Notes under the pieces: model-generated
The model's input: the letters and a program-made list of their open reading frames with translations, nothing else
Told to the model about the DNA's origin: nothing
The model's database searches: none
Source of the DNA: Derxia gummosa DSM 723
Lineage (GTDB): Bacteria; Pseudomonadota; Gammaproteobacteria; Burkholderiales; Burkholderiaceae_E
Direction: 5' to 3'
Assembly (NCBI RefSeq): GCF_000482785.1
Contig: NZ_AXWS01000008.1
Span: forward strand, 806,001 to 870,000
Length of the DNA: 64,000 bases
Part shown: in pieces, positions 19,055 to 27,488 of the stretch
Layout: every line of letters starts with the position of its first letter
Numbering within the stretch: position 1 is the stretch's first letter
Position numbers and translations under genes: made by a program

Positions 19055-19388
19055 CCTGTGCGTCTCCTCCCGGTCCGGTCGTCTGCCGACGGATGCGGCG
19101 CGCCACGCCGGACCTGTGTGGGGCCGGATTATTATTTTTGAGAAATAAATAAATCGAGTCATAAGGACTGGTGCTTACCCCTAGCCGAGGGGCCTCGGCG
19201 GCGTGCATCGGCCGATGAGCGCACAAAGCCGGTTTCCCCTAGGCAGATACGCCACCGCACGCCGCAACGCAACATGCGTCTGAGGGAAAACACCAACTGA
19301 GCGAAAAAGCTTTTTGCTTAAAAGTGATAAGCAATGAGGCGCAGCCGAAAGAGCCGTGCCCGACCACAAGCCCACGTTGGAGGAAGAC
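19055..19388. promoter_or_regulatory. Divergent control region of esterase and ABC transporter
   Basis: A 334-base gap. It has an AT-rich block at 19125-19160 on the esterase side, a GCCGAGG-GG-CCTCGGC palindrome (19184-19199), two CCCCTAG words (19179-19185, 19237-19243), GAAAACACCAA (19286-19296, shared with 4716-4726) and a perfect inverted repeat (19314-19334) just before the transporter. Confidence 0.55.
19314..19334. promoter_or_regulatory. Perfect inverted repeat, operator candidate of the ABC transporter
   Basis: TTGCTTA-AAAGTGA-TAAGCAA, with 7-bp perfect arms, 54 bases before the substrate-binding-protein start. Its right arm recurs (TAAGCAA, 4823-4829) in front of the crotonase operon. 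Confidence 0.55.
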
Positions 19389-20531
19389 ATGACCCAGCCC
19401 CGCAAGCTCGCGGTTCTCACCGCGCTCGCCTGCGCCCTCGCCGCCGGCGCCGCGCATGCCGACATCACCATCGGCGTGACGCTGCCGCTCACCGGCCCGG
19501 CCTCGGGCCTGGGCATTCCGGTCAAGAACGGCATCGCGCTCTGGCCGCAGTCCATCGCGGGCGAGAAGCTCAACGTCATCGTCCTCGACGACGCGACCGA
19601 TCCGACCGCCGGCATCAAGAACGCGCGCCGCTTCATCACCGAGGACAAGGTGGACGTGATCGTCGGCTCGGCCGCGACGCCCGTGGCCGTCGCGATGACC
19701 GACGTCGCCGCCGAAGGCCAGACGCTCCAGATCGCCGTGTCGCCCGCCATCGTCCCGGACGGCCGCGACGCCTACACCTACCGCATCGCGCACAGCACGG
19801 CCGTGATGGCGCACGCGATGGTCGAGCACATGAAGAAGCTCGGCGTGAAGACCGTCGGCTTCCTCGGCTATGGCGATGCCTACGGCGAAGCCTGGCTCAA
19901 GGACTTCACCGCCAAGGCGACGGCCGCCGGCATCAAGCTCGTGGCCACCGAACGCTTCCAGCGCTCCGACACCAGCGTGACCGCGCAGGCGCTCAAGCTC
20001 GTGTCGGCCAGCCCCGACGCGATGCTCGTCGTCGCCTCGGGCAGCGGCGCCGCGATGCCGCACCGCGCGATCGTCGAGCGCGGCTACAAGGGCAAGATCT
20101 ATCAGACCCACTCGGCCGCCTCGCGCGACCTGATGCGCGTCGGCGGCAAGGACGTGGAGGGCGCCTACGTGGTGAGCGGACCGGCCACCGTCGCCGAACA
20201 GCTGCCCGACAGCAATCCGTCGAAGAAGCCGGCGCTGCAATTCGTCGCCGACTACGAGAAGGCCTACGGCGCCGGCTCGCGCAACCAGTTCGGCGCCCAC
20301 GCCTACGACATCCGCCTCGTGCTCGAAACCATCGTGCCGGTCGCGCTCAAGAAGGCGAAGCCGGGCACCAAGGAATTCCGCGCCGCGCTCAAGGACGCGC
20401 TCGAAGCCGCCGGCCCGATCGCGGTGTCGCAAGGCGTGCTCGACTACTCGGCCAAGGACCACTGGGGCTTCACGCCCGAGACCGGCGTCATCCTCAAGGT
20501 CGTCAACGGCGACTGGAAGCTGGAGAACTGA
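19389..20531 (+). CDS. ABC transporter periplasmic substrate-binding protein (branched-chain/aromatic acid type)
   Basis: A 380-residue type I periplasmic binding protein. The signal peptide MTQPRKLAVLTALACALAAG ends AAHA, and the mature part starts DITIGVTLPLTGPASGLGI, the classic Leu/Ile/Val-binding-protein opening. ATG 19389 is preceded by GGAGGAAG at good spacing; an upstream ATG at 19356 would bury the signal peptide. It is the first gene of a four-gene transporter operon facing the esterase. In aromatic clusters such binding proteins take up benzoates, phenylpropanoids or their esters, so a hydroxycinnamate ligand is plausible but unproven. Confidence 0.9.
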   Translation: MTQPRKLAVLTALACALAAGAAHADITIGVTLPLTGPASGLGIPVKNGIALWPQSIAGEKLNVIVLDDATDPTAGIKNARRFITEDKVDVIVGSAATPVAVAMTDVAAEGQTLQIAVSPAIVPDGRDAYTYRIAHSTAVMAHAMVEHMKKLGVKTVGFLGYGDAYGEAWLKDFTAKATAAGIKLVATERFQRSDTSVTAQALKLVSASPDAMLVVASGSGAAMPHRAIVERGYKGKIYQTHSAASRDLMRVGGKDVEGAYVVSGPATVAEQLPDSNPSKKPALQFVADYEKAYGAGSRNQFGAHAYDIRLVLETIVPVALKKAKPGTKEFRAALKDALEAAGPIAVSQGVLDYSAKDHWGFTPETGVILKVVNGDWKLEN

Positions 20532-20534
20532 GGC

Positions 20535-21572
20535 ATGGACGCCTCCATCGCGGGCATCCTCGCGCTCGACGGCGTCACCAACGGCGCCGTCTATGCGCTG
20601 CTGGCGATCGCGACCGTGCTGCTGTTCTCGGTCACGCGCGTGCTCTTCATTCCCCAGGGCGAATACGTCGCCTACGGCGCGCTCACGCTCGGCATGTTCC
20701 AGCTCGGCCAGACGCCGGGCACGGTGTGGCTGCTGCTGGCGCTGACAGCGTTTGCATGCCTGACCGAGAGCGTCGCGCTGTTCCGGCGCGGGCAGGACTT
20801 CTTCGCGGTGCTGCGCCATGTGCGCTCGGTCGCGGGCTGGCCGGTCATCATCTCGATGCTGTCGGTATGGGCCGCGCCCAAGCTGCCGCCGCTGTGGGTG
20901 CAGGCGCTGCTCACGCTCGGGCTGGTCACGCCGCTGGGCGGCATGGTGTGGCGCATCGCCTTCCGGCCGCTGGCCGACGCGAGCGTGCTGGTGCTGCTGA
21001 TCGTGTCGGTCGGCGTGCATTTCGTGCTGACCGGGCTGGGGCTGGTGTTCTTCGGCGCCGAGGGTTATCGCAACCCGAGCTTCTGGGACGAACGCTTCTC
21101 GCTCGGCGCGCTGTCGCTGAGCGGGCAGACGGTGATCATGCTGCTGGCCTCGGTGGCGCTGATCGCGATGCTGTGGCTGTTCTTCGAGCGCAGCCTCTAC
21201 GGCAAGGCGCTGAACGCCACGGCCGTCAACCGGCTGGGCGCGCGCATCGTCGGCATCTCGACCGAGACGGCCGGGCGCAGCGCCTTCCTGCTCGCGGCCT
21301 TCATCGGCGCGCTGTCGGGCCTGCTGGTCGGGCCGACCACGACGATCTTCTACGACAGCGGCTTCCTGATCGGCCTGAAGGGCTTCGTCGCGGCGGTGTT
21401 CGCGGGGCTGCACAGCTATCCGCTCGCGGCGCTGGGCGCGGTGCTGCTCGGCATGGTCGAGAGCTTCGGCGCCTTCCAGGCCAGCGCCTTCAAGGAGGTG
21501 ATCGTCTTCACCTCGATCCTGCCCGTGCTGCTCTGGCGCTCGCTGCGCCATCCGGACCATGAGGAACACTGA
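20535..21572 (+). CDS. ABC transporter inner-membrane permease, LivH type
   Basis: A 345-residue hydrophobic permease starting 3 bases after the binding protein. The LivH-type motifs are LDGVTNGAVYALLAIATVLL at the N-terminus, FIPQGEYVAYGAL, and the EAA-like cytoplasmic loop NATAVNRLGARIVGIS. Compared with standard LivH (~290 residues) it has an extra hydrophilic stretch after the second membrane segment (about residues 80-105, RRGQDFFAVLRHVRS). It would form a channel with the permease half of the next gene. One degenerate copy of the palindromic word lies at 20743. Confidence 0.88.
   Translation: MDASIAGILALDGVTNGAVYALLAIATVLLFSVTRVLFIPQGEYVAYGALTLGMFQLGQTPGTVWLLLALTAFACLTESVALFRRGQDFFAVLRHVRSVAGWPVIISMLSVWAAPKLPPLWVQALLTLGLVTPLGGMVWRIAFRPLADASVLVLLIVSVGVHFVLTGLGLVFFGAEGYRNPSFWDERFSLGALSLSGQTVIMLLASVALIAMLWLFFERSLYGKALNATAVNRLGARIVGISTETAGRSAFLLAAFIGALSGLLVGPTTTIFYDSGFLIGLKGFVAAVFAGLHSYPLAALGAVLLGMVESFGAFQASAFKEVIVFTSILPVLLWRSLRHPDHEEH
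20743..20756. promoter_or_regulatory. Palindromic word 6 (degenerate), TGACAGCGTTTGCA
   Basis: In the LivH-type gene, codons CTG ACA GCG TTT GCA; ACA, TTT and GCA are rare here. Two differences from TGAAAGCGCTTGCA. Confidence 0.35.
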
Positions 21573-21573
21573 G

Positions 21574-23469
21574 ATGACCCCGGCCCAATCCGCCGCCAAG
21601 CTCCCGGCCCCGGTGGCCGCGCGCGGCGGCCTCTCGTTGCGGCGCGCGGCGCCGGCGCTGCTCGCGGCGGTCGTGCTCGCGCTGCCGGTGCTGCCGGTGC
21701 CCGAGTTCTGGATCACCCAGCTCGACTACATCGGCCTGTACGCGATCGCCGTGCTCGGCGTGGTGCTGCTCACGGGCGTGGGCGGGCTGACGTCCTTCGG
21801 GCAGGCGGCCTTCGTGGGCCTCGGCGCCTACACGACGGCGGTGCTGACGACGCAGTTCGCGCTGTCGCCGTGGATCACGCTGTTCGCGAGCCTGGCGGTG
21901 GCGGGCGCGGTGGCGCTGCTGCTGGCCTTCCTCACTCTGCGCATGTCGGGCCATTACCTGCCGCTCGCCACCATCTGCTGGGGGCTGGCGCTGTACTACC
22001 TGATGGGCAACCTCGACGGCCTGGGCAAGTACGACGGCATCGTCGCGATCCCGGCGCTGAGCGTGTTCGGCCTGGAGCTGCGCGACAACCGCAGCCTGTT
22101 CTGGGTGATCTGGGCGGTGGCGCTGGCGGCGGCCTTCGGCGTGACGCGGCTGCTCGATTCGCGCCCCGGCCGCGCGATCCGCGCCCTGCGCTGCGGCACG
22201 ACGATGCCCGAGGCGATGGGCATTTCCACCTTCCGCTACAAGGTGGCGATTTTCGTGCTGTCGGCGCTGCTGGCGGCCGTGTCGGGCTGGCTGTTTGCGC
22301 ACTTCCAGCGCGCGATCAATCCGTCGCCCTTCGGCATGCACATGGGCATCCAGTACCTGTTCATGGCGGTGCTGGGCGGGGCCGGGCAGGTGTGGGGCGC
22401 CTTCGCGGGCGCGGCGGCGGTCAAGCTGCTCGAAGACCGGCTCCAGGTCTGGCTGCCGCAACTACTGGGCACGTCGGGCAGCTTCGAGATCATCGTGTTC
22501 GGCGCGGTGCTGATCGCCACGCTGCGCTTCGCGCCCAGGGGCATCTGGCACTGGGTGGAAAGGCGCTGGCCGGCACCGCAGCGCGTGCGCGACTGGGGCG
22601 AGGCCGAGGCGCTGGCGCCGCGTGCGCGGCCGGAGCCTGCAAGCGCTGGCAAGGTGGATGCGGAAATCGCGCTGCATGGCGCGCTCGGTCAGACCGACGC
22701 GCCCGCCGACCGCGCGCCGCTGCTCGCCGCCAAGGACCTGCGCAAGCAGTTCGGCGGGCTGGTCGCGGTGAAGGACGTGGGCTTCAGCATCGGCCACGGC
22801 GAGATCGTCGGCCTCATCGGGCCGAACGGCGCGGGCAAGTCCACCACCTTCAACCTGCTGACGGGCGTGCTGCCCGCCACCTCGGGCGAAGTCACCTTCA
22901 TGGGCCGGCGCATCGAGAAGGCGAAGTCGCGCGAGATCGCGGCGCTCGGCATCGCGCGCAGCTTCCAGCACGTGAAGATGGTTCCGGAAATGACGGTGCT
23001 GGAGAACGTCGCGCTTGGCGCCCATCTGCGCGGCGGCTCGGGCATCGCGCGCGCCATCCTCGGCCTCGACCGCGCCGACGAGCGCCGCCTGCTGCGCGAG
23101 GCCGAGCGCCAGCTGCTGCGCATCGGCATGGGCCATCTCATGCACGAGCAGGCCGGCAATCTCGCGCTCGGGCCGCAGCGGCTCATGGAGATCGCCCGCG
23201 CGCTCTGCCTCGACCCGGCGCTGCTGCTGCTCGACGAACCCGCCGCCGGCCTGCGCCACCAGGAGAAGCTCGCCCTCGTGGAGGTGCTGCGGCAGTTGCG
23301 CGCCGAGGGCATGAGCCTGCTGCTGGTGGAGCACGACATGGACTTCGTGATGGGCCTGACCGACCGCATCGTGGTGATGGAGTTCGGCACCAAGCTGATC
23401 GAAGGCACGCCCGAGGAAGTGCGCAACAGCCCGGCGGTGCGCGCCGCCTATCTCGGCACCGAGCATTGA
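21574..23469 (+). CDS. LivM permease-LivG ATPase fusion
   Basis: A 631-residue two-domain protein. Residues ~1-330 are a LivM-type permease ([19 protein letters not shown], then GTSFRYK-like loop [10 protein letters not shown]). A Pro/Ala-rich linker of ~50 residues leads to a complete ABC ATPase from ~residue 385: Walker [10 protein letters not shown] (~416), signature-region [16 protein letters not shown] and Walker [12 protein letters not shown]. The signature reads ALGPQ rather than the usual LSYGQ-like sequence. ATG 21574 is preferred (GAGGAA 8 bases before) over ATG 21559 inside livH. Fusion of these two subunits is known but less usual than separate genes. Confidence 0.88.
   Translation: MTPAQSAAKLPAPVAARGGLSLRRAAPALLAAVVLALPVLPVPEFWITQLDYIGLYAIAVLGVVLLTGVGGLTSFGQAAFVGLGAYTTAVLTTQFALSPWITLFASLAVAGAVALLLAFLTLRMSGHYLPLATICWGLALYYLMGNLDGLGKYDGIVAIPALSVFGLELRDNRSLFWVIWAVALAAAFGVTRLLDSRPGRAIRALRCGTTMPEAMGISTFRYKVAIFVLSALLAAVSGWLFAHFQRAINPSPFGMHMGIQYLFMAVLGGAGQVWGAFAGAAAVKLLEDRLQVWLPQLLGTSGSFEIIVFGAVLIATLRFAPRGIWHWVERRWPAPQRVRDWGEAEALAPRARPEPASAGKVDAEIALHGALGQTDAPADRAPLLAAKDLRKQFGGLVAVKDVGFSIGHGEIVGLIGPNGAGKSTTFNLLTGVLPATSGEVTFMGRRIEKAKSREIAALGIARSFQHVKMVPEMTVLENVALGAHLRGGSGIARAILGLDRADERRLLREAERQLLRIGMGHLMHEQAGNLALGPQRLMEIARALCLDPALLLLDEPAAGLRHQEKLALVEVLRQLRAEGMSLLLVEHDMDFVMGLTDRIVVMEFGTKLIEGTPEEVRNSPAVRAAYLGTEH
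22638..22651. promoter_or_regulatory. Palindromic word 7, TGCAAGCGCTGGCA
   Basis: In the interdomain linker of the LivM-LivG gene, codons CCT GCA AGC GCT GGC. One arm has a T-to-G change. Confidence 0.45.
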
Positions 23470-23479
23470 GGAGCGCCGC

Positions 23480-24376
23480 ATGAGCCAGAACCCCAACCCC
23501 GCTGAAAGCGCTTGCAACGCCGGCGCGGCGCAGGCCGCCGTCGCCTCGCAACCGGGCGACGCGCCCTCGGCAGCGACGGCCGCCGCGCCGCTGCTCGAAG
23601 TGCGCGACCTGCGCGCCGGCTACGGCCGCGCCCAGGTGCTCGACGGGCTGGACTTTGCCGCGCCCAAGGGCGGCGTCGCCACCATCATCGGGCCGAACGG
23701 CGCGGGCAAGTCCACCACGCTCAATGCGCTGGTGGGCGCGATCCCGTCGCGCGGCGGCATCGTGTTCGACGGCCAGGACATCGGCCGCGCCTCGCTGGAG
23801 GAGCGCGTGATGCTCGGCATCGCCCTCGTGCCCGAGCGGCGCGAGCTGTTCGGCACCATGACCGTCGAGGACAACCTGCTGCTCGGCGGCTGGCGCCAGA
23901 TGCGCCGCAAGTTCCCCAAGTGGCGCGAGCGCATCGACGAGGTCTATGCGCGCTTCCCGCGCCTGAAGGAACGGCGCGCGCAACTGGCCGGCACGTTGTC
24001 GGGCGGCGAGCGTCAGATGCTCGCCGTGGGCCGGGCGCTCATGAGCGCGCCGCGCCTGCTCATGCTCGACGAACCGAGCCTCGGCCTCGCGCCGCTGGTC
24101 ACGCGCGAGATCTTCACGATCATCGAAGGCCTGCGCGCGACGGGCGTGACCATCCTGCTCGTCGAGCAGAACGCGCGCGCCGCGCTCGCCGTGGCCGATC
24201 ACGGCTATGTGCTGGAGACCGGCCAGTTCGCGCTGCACGGCCCGGCGGCAGAGCTGGCCAACGATCCGCGCGTGATCGACACCTATCTCGGCACCGGCCA
24301 CGGCTCGGTCGCGCCGCCGGCCCCGGCGCCCGCGCCAAGACCGCCGCTGGCCGGACTGGCGACCGCGCCGGCCTGA
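23480..24376 (+). CDS. ABC transporter ATP-binding protein, LivF type
   Basis: A 298-residue ATPase: Walker [28 protein letters not shown], signature LSGGERQMLAVGRAL and Walker B LLMLDEPSLGL, with VEQNARAALAVADHGYVLETG as the LivF C-terminal region. It has ~38 extra Ala-rich residues at the N-terminus and a Pro/Ala-rich tail. It starts 10 bases after the fusion gene and completes the transporter, pairing with the LivG half. Palindromic word 8 sits in the unusual N-terminal extension. Confidence 0.9.
   Translation: MSQNPNPAESACNAGAAQAAVASQPGDAPSAATAAAPLLEVRDLRAGYGRAQVLDGLDFAAPKGGVATIIGPNGAGKSTTLNALVGAIPSRGGIVFDGQDIGRASLEERVMLGIALVPERRELFGTMTVEDNLLLGGWRQMRRKFPKWRERIDEVYARFPRLKERRAQLAGTLSGGERQMLAVGRALMSAPRLLMLDEPSLGLAPLVTREIFTIIEGLRATGVTILLVEQNARAALAVADHGYVLETGQFALHGPAAELANDPRVIDTYLGTGHGSVAPPAPAPAPRPPLAGLATAPA
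23503..23516. promoter_or_regulatory. Palindromic word 8, TGAAAGCGCTTGCA
   Basis: Only 23 bases into livF, codons GAA AGC GCT TGC AAC in a poorly conserved extension. Same sequence as word 5. Confidence 0.5.
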
Positions 24377-24450
24377 CGTCGCCCGGGCCTCGGCTCGCGG
24401 GCGCCATGCCCGTCGGCCGAGGCCACGGCAGCCTCGCGGCCGCCACCCGC

Positions 24451-24464
24451 TGCAAACCCTTGCA
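24451..24464. promoter_or_regulatory. Palindromic word 9, TGCAAACCCTTGCA
   Basis: Between livF and the porin, 110 bases before the porin start. Arms TGCAA/TTGCA are intact; the centre departs from AGCGCT. Confidence 0.4.
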
Positions 24465-24573
24465 ATCCCGCTTCCCGCGCACCGGTCTCGCCGGCGCGCG
24501 GCGGGCCCCTGCGCGACCGGGCGCGACACGCATCCGCCCGGCGCCGGCTTTCCACCCCAGAGGAGACCCAAGC

Positions 24574-25704
24574 ATGAAAACCATCCGCGCGATCCCGGCA
24601 GCCGTCCTGGCACTCATGGCCGGCACGGCCGGCGCCCAGCAGGCCGGCAGCAACGTCACGCTCTACGGCCTGGTCGACAGCGGCGTCGAAGTCGTCACGC
24701 ATTCGGGCACGGCCGACCGCACGCTCATCCGCGTGCCGACCGTCACCGGCCTCATGAGTTCGCGCCTCGGCTTCCGTGGCACCGAAGACCTCGGCGACGG
24801 CCTCAAGGCGCTGTTCACCATCGAGGCCGGCCTCGGCATGGACACCGGCGCCTCGGCCCAGGGCGGTCGCGCCTGGGGCCGGCAGGCTTTCGTCGGCCTA
24901 GCCGGCAAGTGGGGCCAGGTCGCGCTCGGCCGCCAGCCGACCGCGCTGTTCTACGCGCTGGCCGATTCCGACGTGCTCGGCCCGGCCATCTACGCCTTCG
25001 GCTCGATCGATCCCGGCGTGCCCAACGCGCGCGCCGACAACGCCATCACCTATCGCGGCACGTTCGGCGACTTCACCGCCTTCGGCAGCTGGTCCTTCGG
25101 CCGCGACTCGGCCGGCGGCACGCCCGCCTCGGGCACCTGCGCGGGCGAGACCGCCGGCGCCGCGATGGCCTGCCGCAACTGGAGCGCCTTCCTGCGCTGG
25201 GCACCCAAGCCCTACGGCCTGACGGTCGCCATCGACGAGCAGCGCGGCGGCACCGGCGCGACGGCCTCGTTCTTCAACGGGGCGGCACCCATCGCCTTCA
25301 CCAGCGCCGACAACAAGGACCGCCGAATCTTCGCGGGCGGCTATGTCATGGCCGGCGACGTGAGGCTCGGGGCCGGCTGGATGGGCCGCAAGGTCGAGAC
25401 CACCACCGTCAGCATCGAGTCCGACACCTGGTATGCCGGCGCCTCCTATCCGGTGACGGCGGCGCTCACGCTCGACGGCCAGTTCCTGCGCACCACCAAC
25501 AGCGACCTCAACCGCAGCGCCTCCATGACCGTCGCGCGCGGCATTTACGCGCTGTCGAAGCGCAGCTCGGTGTACCTGCAGACCGGCTATCTCGACAACA
25601 GCGCGCTCGCCCAGTACTCGGTGAGCGGCGGCGGTGCCGGCAGCACGCCCAACGCGGGCAAGAACCAGCTCGGCACGATGGTGGGGCTGCGCCACTTCTT
25701 CTGA
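24574..25704 (+). CDS. Outer-membrane general porin (Gram-negative porin family)
   Basis: A 376-residue trimeric-porin-type protein. Signal peptide MKTIRAIPAAVLALMAGTAG ends AQ; the mature protein starts with the betaproteobacterial porin pattern NVTLYGLVDSGVEVVT, continues SSRLGFRGTEDLGDGLKALF and RQAFVGLAGKWGQVALGRQ, and ends GTMVGLRHFF with the C-terminal Phe needed for outer-membrane insertion. ATG 24574 has AGAGGAGA upstream; the longer frame above is a shadow of livF. Placed after the transporter, it probably gives the aromatic substrate passage across the outer membrane. Confidence 0.92.
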   Translation: MKTIRAIPAAVLALMAGTAGAQQAGSNVTLYGLVDSGVEVVTHSGTADRTLIRVPTVTGLMSSRLGFRGTEDLGDGLKALFTIEAGLGMDTGASAQGGRAWGRQAFVGLAGKWGQVALGRQPTALFYALADSDVLGPAIYAFGSIDPGVPNARADNAITYRGTFGDFTAFGSWSFGRDSAGGTPASGTCAGETAGAAMACRNWSAFLRWAPKPYGLTVAIDEQRGGTGATASFFNGAAPIAFTSADNKDRRIFAGGYVMAGDVRLGAGWMGRKVETTTVSIESDTWYAGASYPVTAALTLDGQFLRTTNSDLNRSASMTVARGIYALSKRSSVYLQTGYLDNSALAQYSVSGGGAGSTPNAGKNQLGTMVGLRHFF

Positions 25705-25707
25705 CGC

Positions 25708-25721
25708 GGCAAACGCTTGCA
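25708..25721. promoter_or_regulatory. Palindromic word 10, GGCAAACGCTTGCA
   Basis: Three bases after the porin stop, in front of the MarR gene. The last copy seen going rightwards. Confidence 0.45.
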
Positions 25722-25854
25722 AGCCGGTCCGCCGAGGGCCGGCCGCCCCGGCCTTCTTGTATCCTCGCCCGGCCCCGGTGGCCGCCGTTCCCCGGCGCCA
25801 CCTGCCGCCGACGCCAGCGCGCCCGGCCGGCCCGCACGACAGAACAGGAAGCCG

Positions 25855-26445
25855 ATGGCCACCAGGAAGCGCGCCCCCGTCGCGGGCGCTCCCGCAGCCG
25901 GCGACAGCGCCGACACCGACAGCACCGCCCCCGACACCGACCTGCCCGACGCCGACGCGGGCGACCTCGCTCCCGCGCGCCGCCGTGCCGCGCGCCGTCC
26001 GGCGCTCGACCAGTCCTGGCTCGAAGGCTCGATCGGCTACCACCTCGCGCGCGCCCGGGTCGTGACCGCCGGCATCTTCACGCGCGCCATCGGCGAGCCG
26101 CTCGACCTGCGCCCCGTCGAGTTCACGATCCTCATGCTGCTGTCCAGCAACGAGGACGTGACGCAGACCCAGCTGTCGGACCTGCTCGCGATCTCGGCGC
26201 CCAACATGACCATCCTGCTCGACCGCTGCGTCAAGCGCGGCATCGTGCGCCGCGTGCGCAGCGAGACCGACCGCCGCGCCCAGACCGTGCAGCTCACCGA
26301 CCTCGGCCGCGATCTGGCCCGGCGCGGCCACGCGATCGCGCTGACGATGGAGCGCGAGGCGCTGCCCAGCCTCAGCCCCGGCGAGTACCTGATCCTCATC
26401 GAGCTGCTGAGGAAGATCACGCGCCATTCACACCCCGCCGAGTAG
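25855..26445 (+). CDS. MarR-family regulator, second of the cluster
   Basis: A 196-residue regulator with a disordered, charged/Ala-rich N-terminus (~50 residues) and a MarR core: LEGSIGYHLARARVVTAGIF, then the helix-turn-helix TQTQLSDLLAISAPNMTILLDRC and the wing VRRVRSETDRRAQTVQLTDLG. The ATG at 25855 follows AGGAAG. It ends the transporter/porin block and resembles MarR proteins that respond to hydroxycinnamoyl-CoA esters (CouR type), so it is a candidate for the AT-rich repeats at 4.6-4.8 and 19.3 kb. Its 3' end overlaps the convergent SGNH gene by 18 bases. Confidence 0.87.
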   Translation: MATRKRAPVAGAPAAGDSADTDSTAPDTDLPDADAGDLAPARRRAARRPALDQSWLEGSIGYHLARARVVTAGIFTRAIGEPLDLRPVEFTILMLLSSNEDVTQTQLSDLLAISAPNMTILLDRCVKRGIVRRVRSETDRRAQTVQLTDLGRDLARRGHAIALTMEREALPSLSPGEYLILIELLRKITRHSHPAE

Positions 26446-27309
26446 TACCGCCAGTTCCGCCGAGATCACCTGGCCCAGCTTGTCGTAGCCGGCCGGCGTC
26501 GGATGAATCTCGTTCTCCCAGTCGCCGTCGGGGCCGGTGGTGTGCAGCGCGGCCCGTGTCAGCGTGTTGCGGGTCGCCTTGACGACATGGAAGTTCGGGA
26601 TGGCGTCGGGCCGGCGGCGGTCGCCCAGCTCGGCGAGGGTGCTCGCGAGCGTCTCGAACAGATGATCGGAAATCGTGGCCCAGAGCCGTTCCGGCACCTC
26701 GCGGAACTTCAGCGCCCGGTACAGCCAGGGCCCGGACGGCGTCGCGAAGCCGAAGAACTTGACCGGCGCGTCGCGCGGCGTCGGGTAGTCGTACACATGG
26801 GTCACGATCGGCGTGTTCTCGTTCTTGCTGCCGGCGCGCAGGGCGGCGATCGCGCGGTAGCCGGCCTGGAGATCGGCGCGGAAATCGGCAAGCTCGGCGC
26901 TGTCGATGTAGTCGTGCATGCTGCCGCCGGCGCCCGGCCCGGGCTTGCAGATGATGCGGTCGGCGCGGTCGATCAGGTCGTTGCCGCCGCCGCTGAGCAG
27001 GATCGCGTCCCACTTGCTCTGGAACTTCCTGTCGGCGATGAGCAGCCGCAGCTGCGGATTGGCGGACAGGTCGGACATGTTCAGGAGGGTGTCGCCCGGT
27101 CTGGCGAGGCTGACGAGCAGGGTCTCGCGCCAGAAGCGCAGACCCATCAGCAGGTTGGAGGTGACGGGCAGGGCGCCGACGGAGAACCACGAATCGCCCT
27201 CGCACAGCAGGCGCAGGCGGGCGGGGTCGTCGAGACTGTCGAGGCCCTTGTCGGGCTGGAGCGGATAGCCTTCGAAACGGTAGATGACGGGGCGGTGGTC
27301 GAGCTGCAT
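26428..27309 (-). CDS. SGNH/GDSL-type hydrolase
   Basis: A 293-residue protein with the blocks of an SGNH esterase: LLCEGDSWFSVG (GDSW, Ser nucleophile, ~residue 38), ILLSGGGNDLIDRAD (block III GxND) and NEIHPTPAGYDKLG (block V, with Asn-Glu in place of the usual Asp before xxHP). No signal peptide, so probably cytoplasmic. The substrate is unknown; the family covers lipases, carbohydrate esterases and thioesterases. It stands between the convergent MarR gene (18-base overlap) and the RTX gene, which is on the same strand 179 bases upstream of it in sequence order but transcribed into the gap. Confidence 0.75.
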   Translation of the reverse strand: MQLDHRPVIYRFEGYPLQPDKGLDSLDDPARLRLLCEGDSWFSVGALPVTSNLLMGLRFWRETLLVSLARPGDTLLNMSDLSANPQLRLLIADRKFQSKWDAILLSGGGNDLIDRADRIICKPGPGAGGSMHDYIDSAELADFRADLQAGYRAIAALRAGSKNENTPIVTHVYDYPTPRDAPVKFFGFATPSGPWLYRALKFREVPERLWATISDHLFETLASTLAELGDRRRPDAIPNFHVVKATRNTLTRAALHTTGPDGDWENEIHPTPAGYDKLGQVISAELAVLLGGV

Positions 27310-27414
27310 CGCGGTCTCCGGTTGTCGTGGCAGGCTGGATGTCCGCCATCGCCGCCGCGCCGCCCGAGCAGCCGGCGCGACAGCGCAGCTTCGGACGGAG
27401 ACCGGGCAAAGTCA

Positions 27415-27436
27415 GCGCGGATGTTTTGATCCGCGC
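27415..27436 (-). terminator. Hairpin downstream of the RTX gene
   Basis: GCGCGGAT-GTTTTG-ATCCGCGC, perfect 8-bp stem. No clear T-tract; could terminate or stabilise the RTX transcript end. Confidence 0.4.
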
Positions 27437-27463
27437 CGGTCTGCCGGCCGGTTGACCACGCGC

Positions 27464-27484
27464 AGGCGGGCCTGTCGCCCGCCT
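27464..27484 (-). terminator. Second hairpin next to the RTX stop
   Basis: AGGCGGGC-CTGTC-GCCCGCCT, perfect 8-bp stem 4 bases beyond the RTX stop codon. GC-rich, no T-tract. Confidence 0.4.
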
Positions 27485-27488
27485 CGCC

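Noticed and set aside
19239-21716. An 825-codon minus-strand frame opposite the binding protein and LivH genes
   Set aside because: Crosses two well-supported genes and the divergent promoter; composition is that of an antisense shadow.
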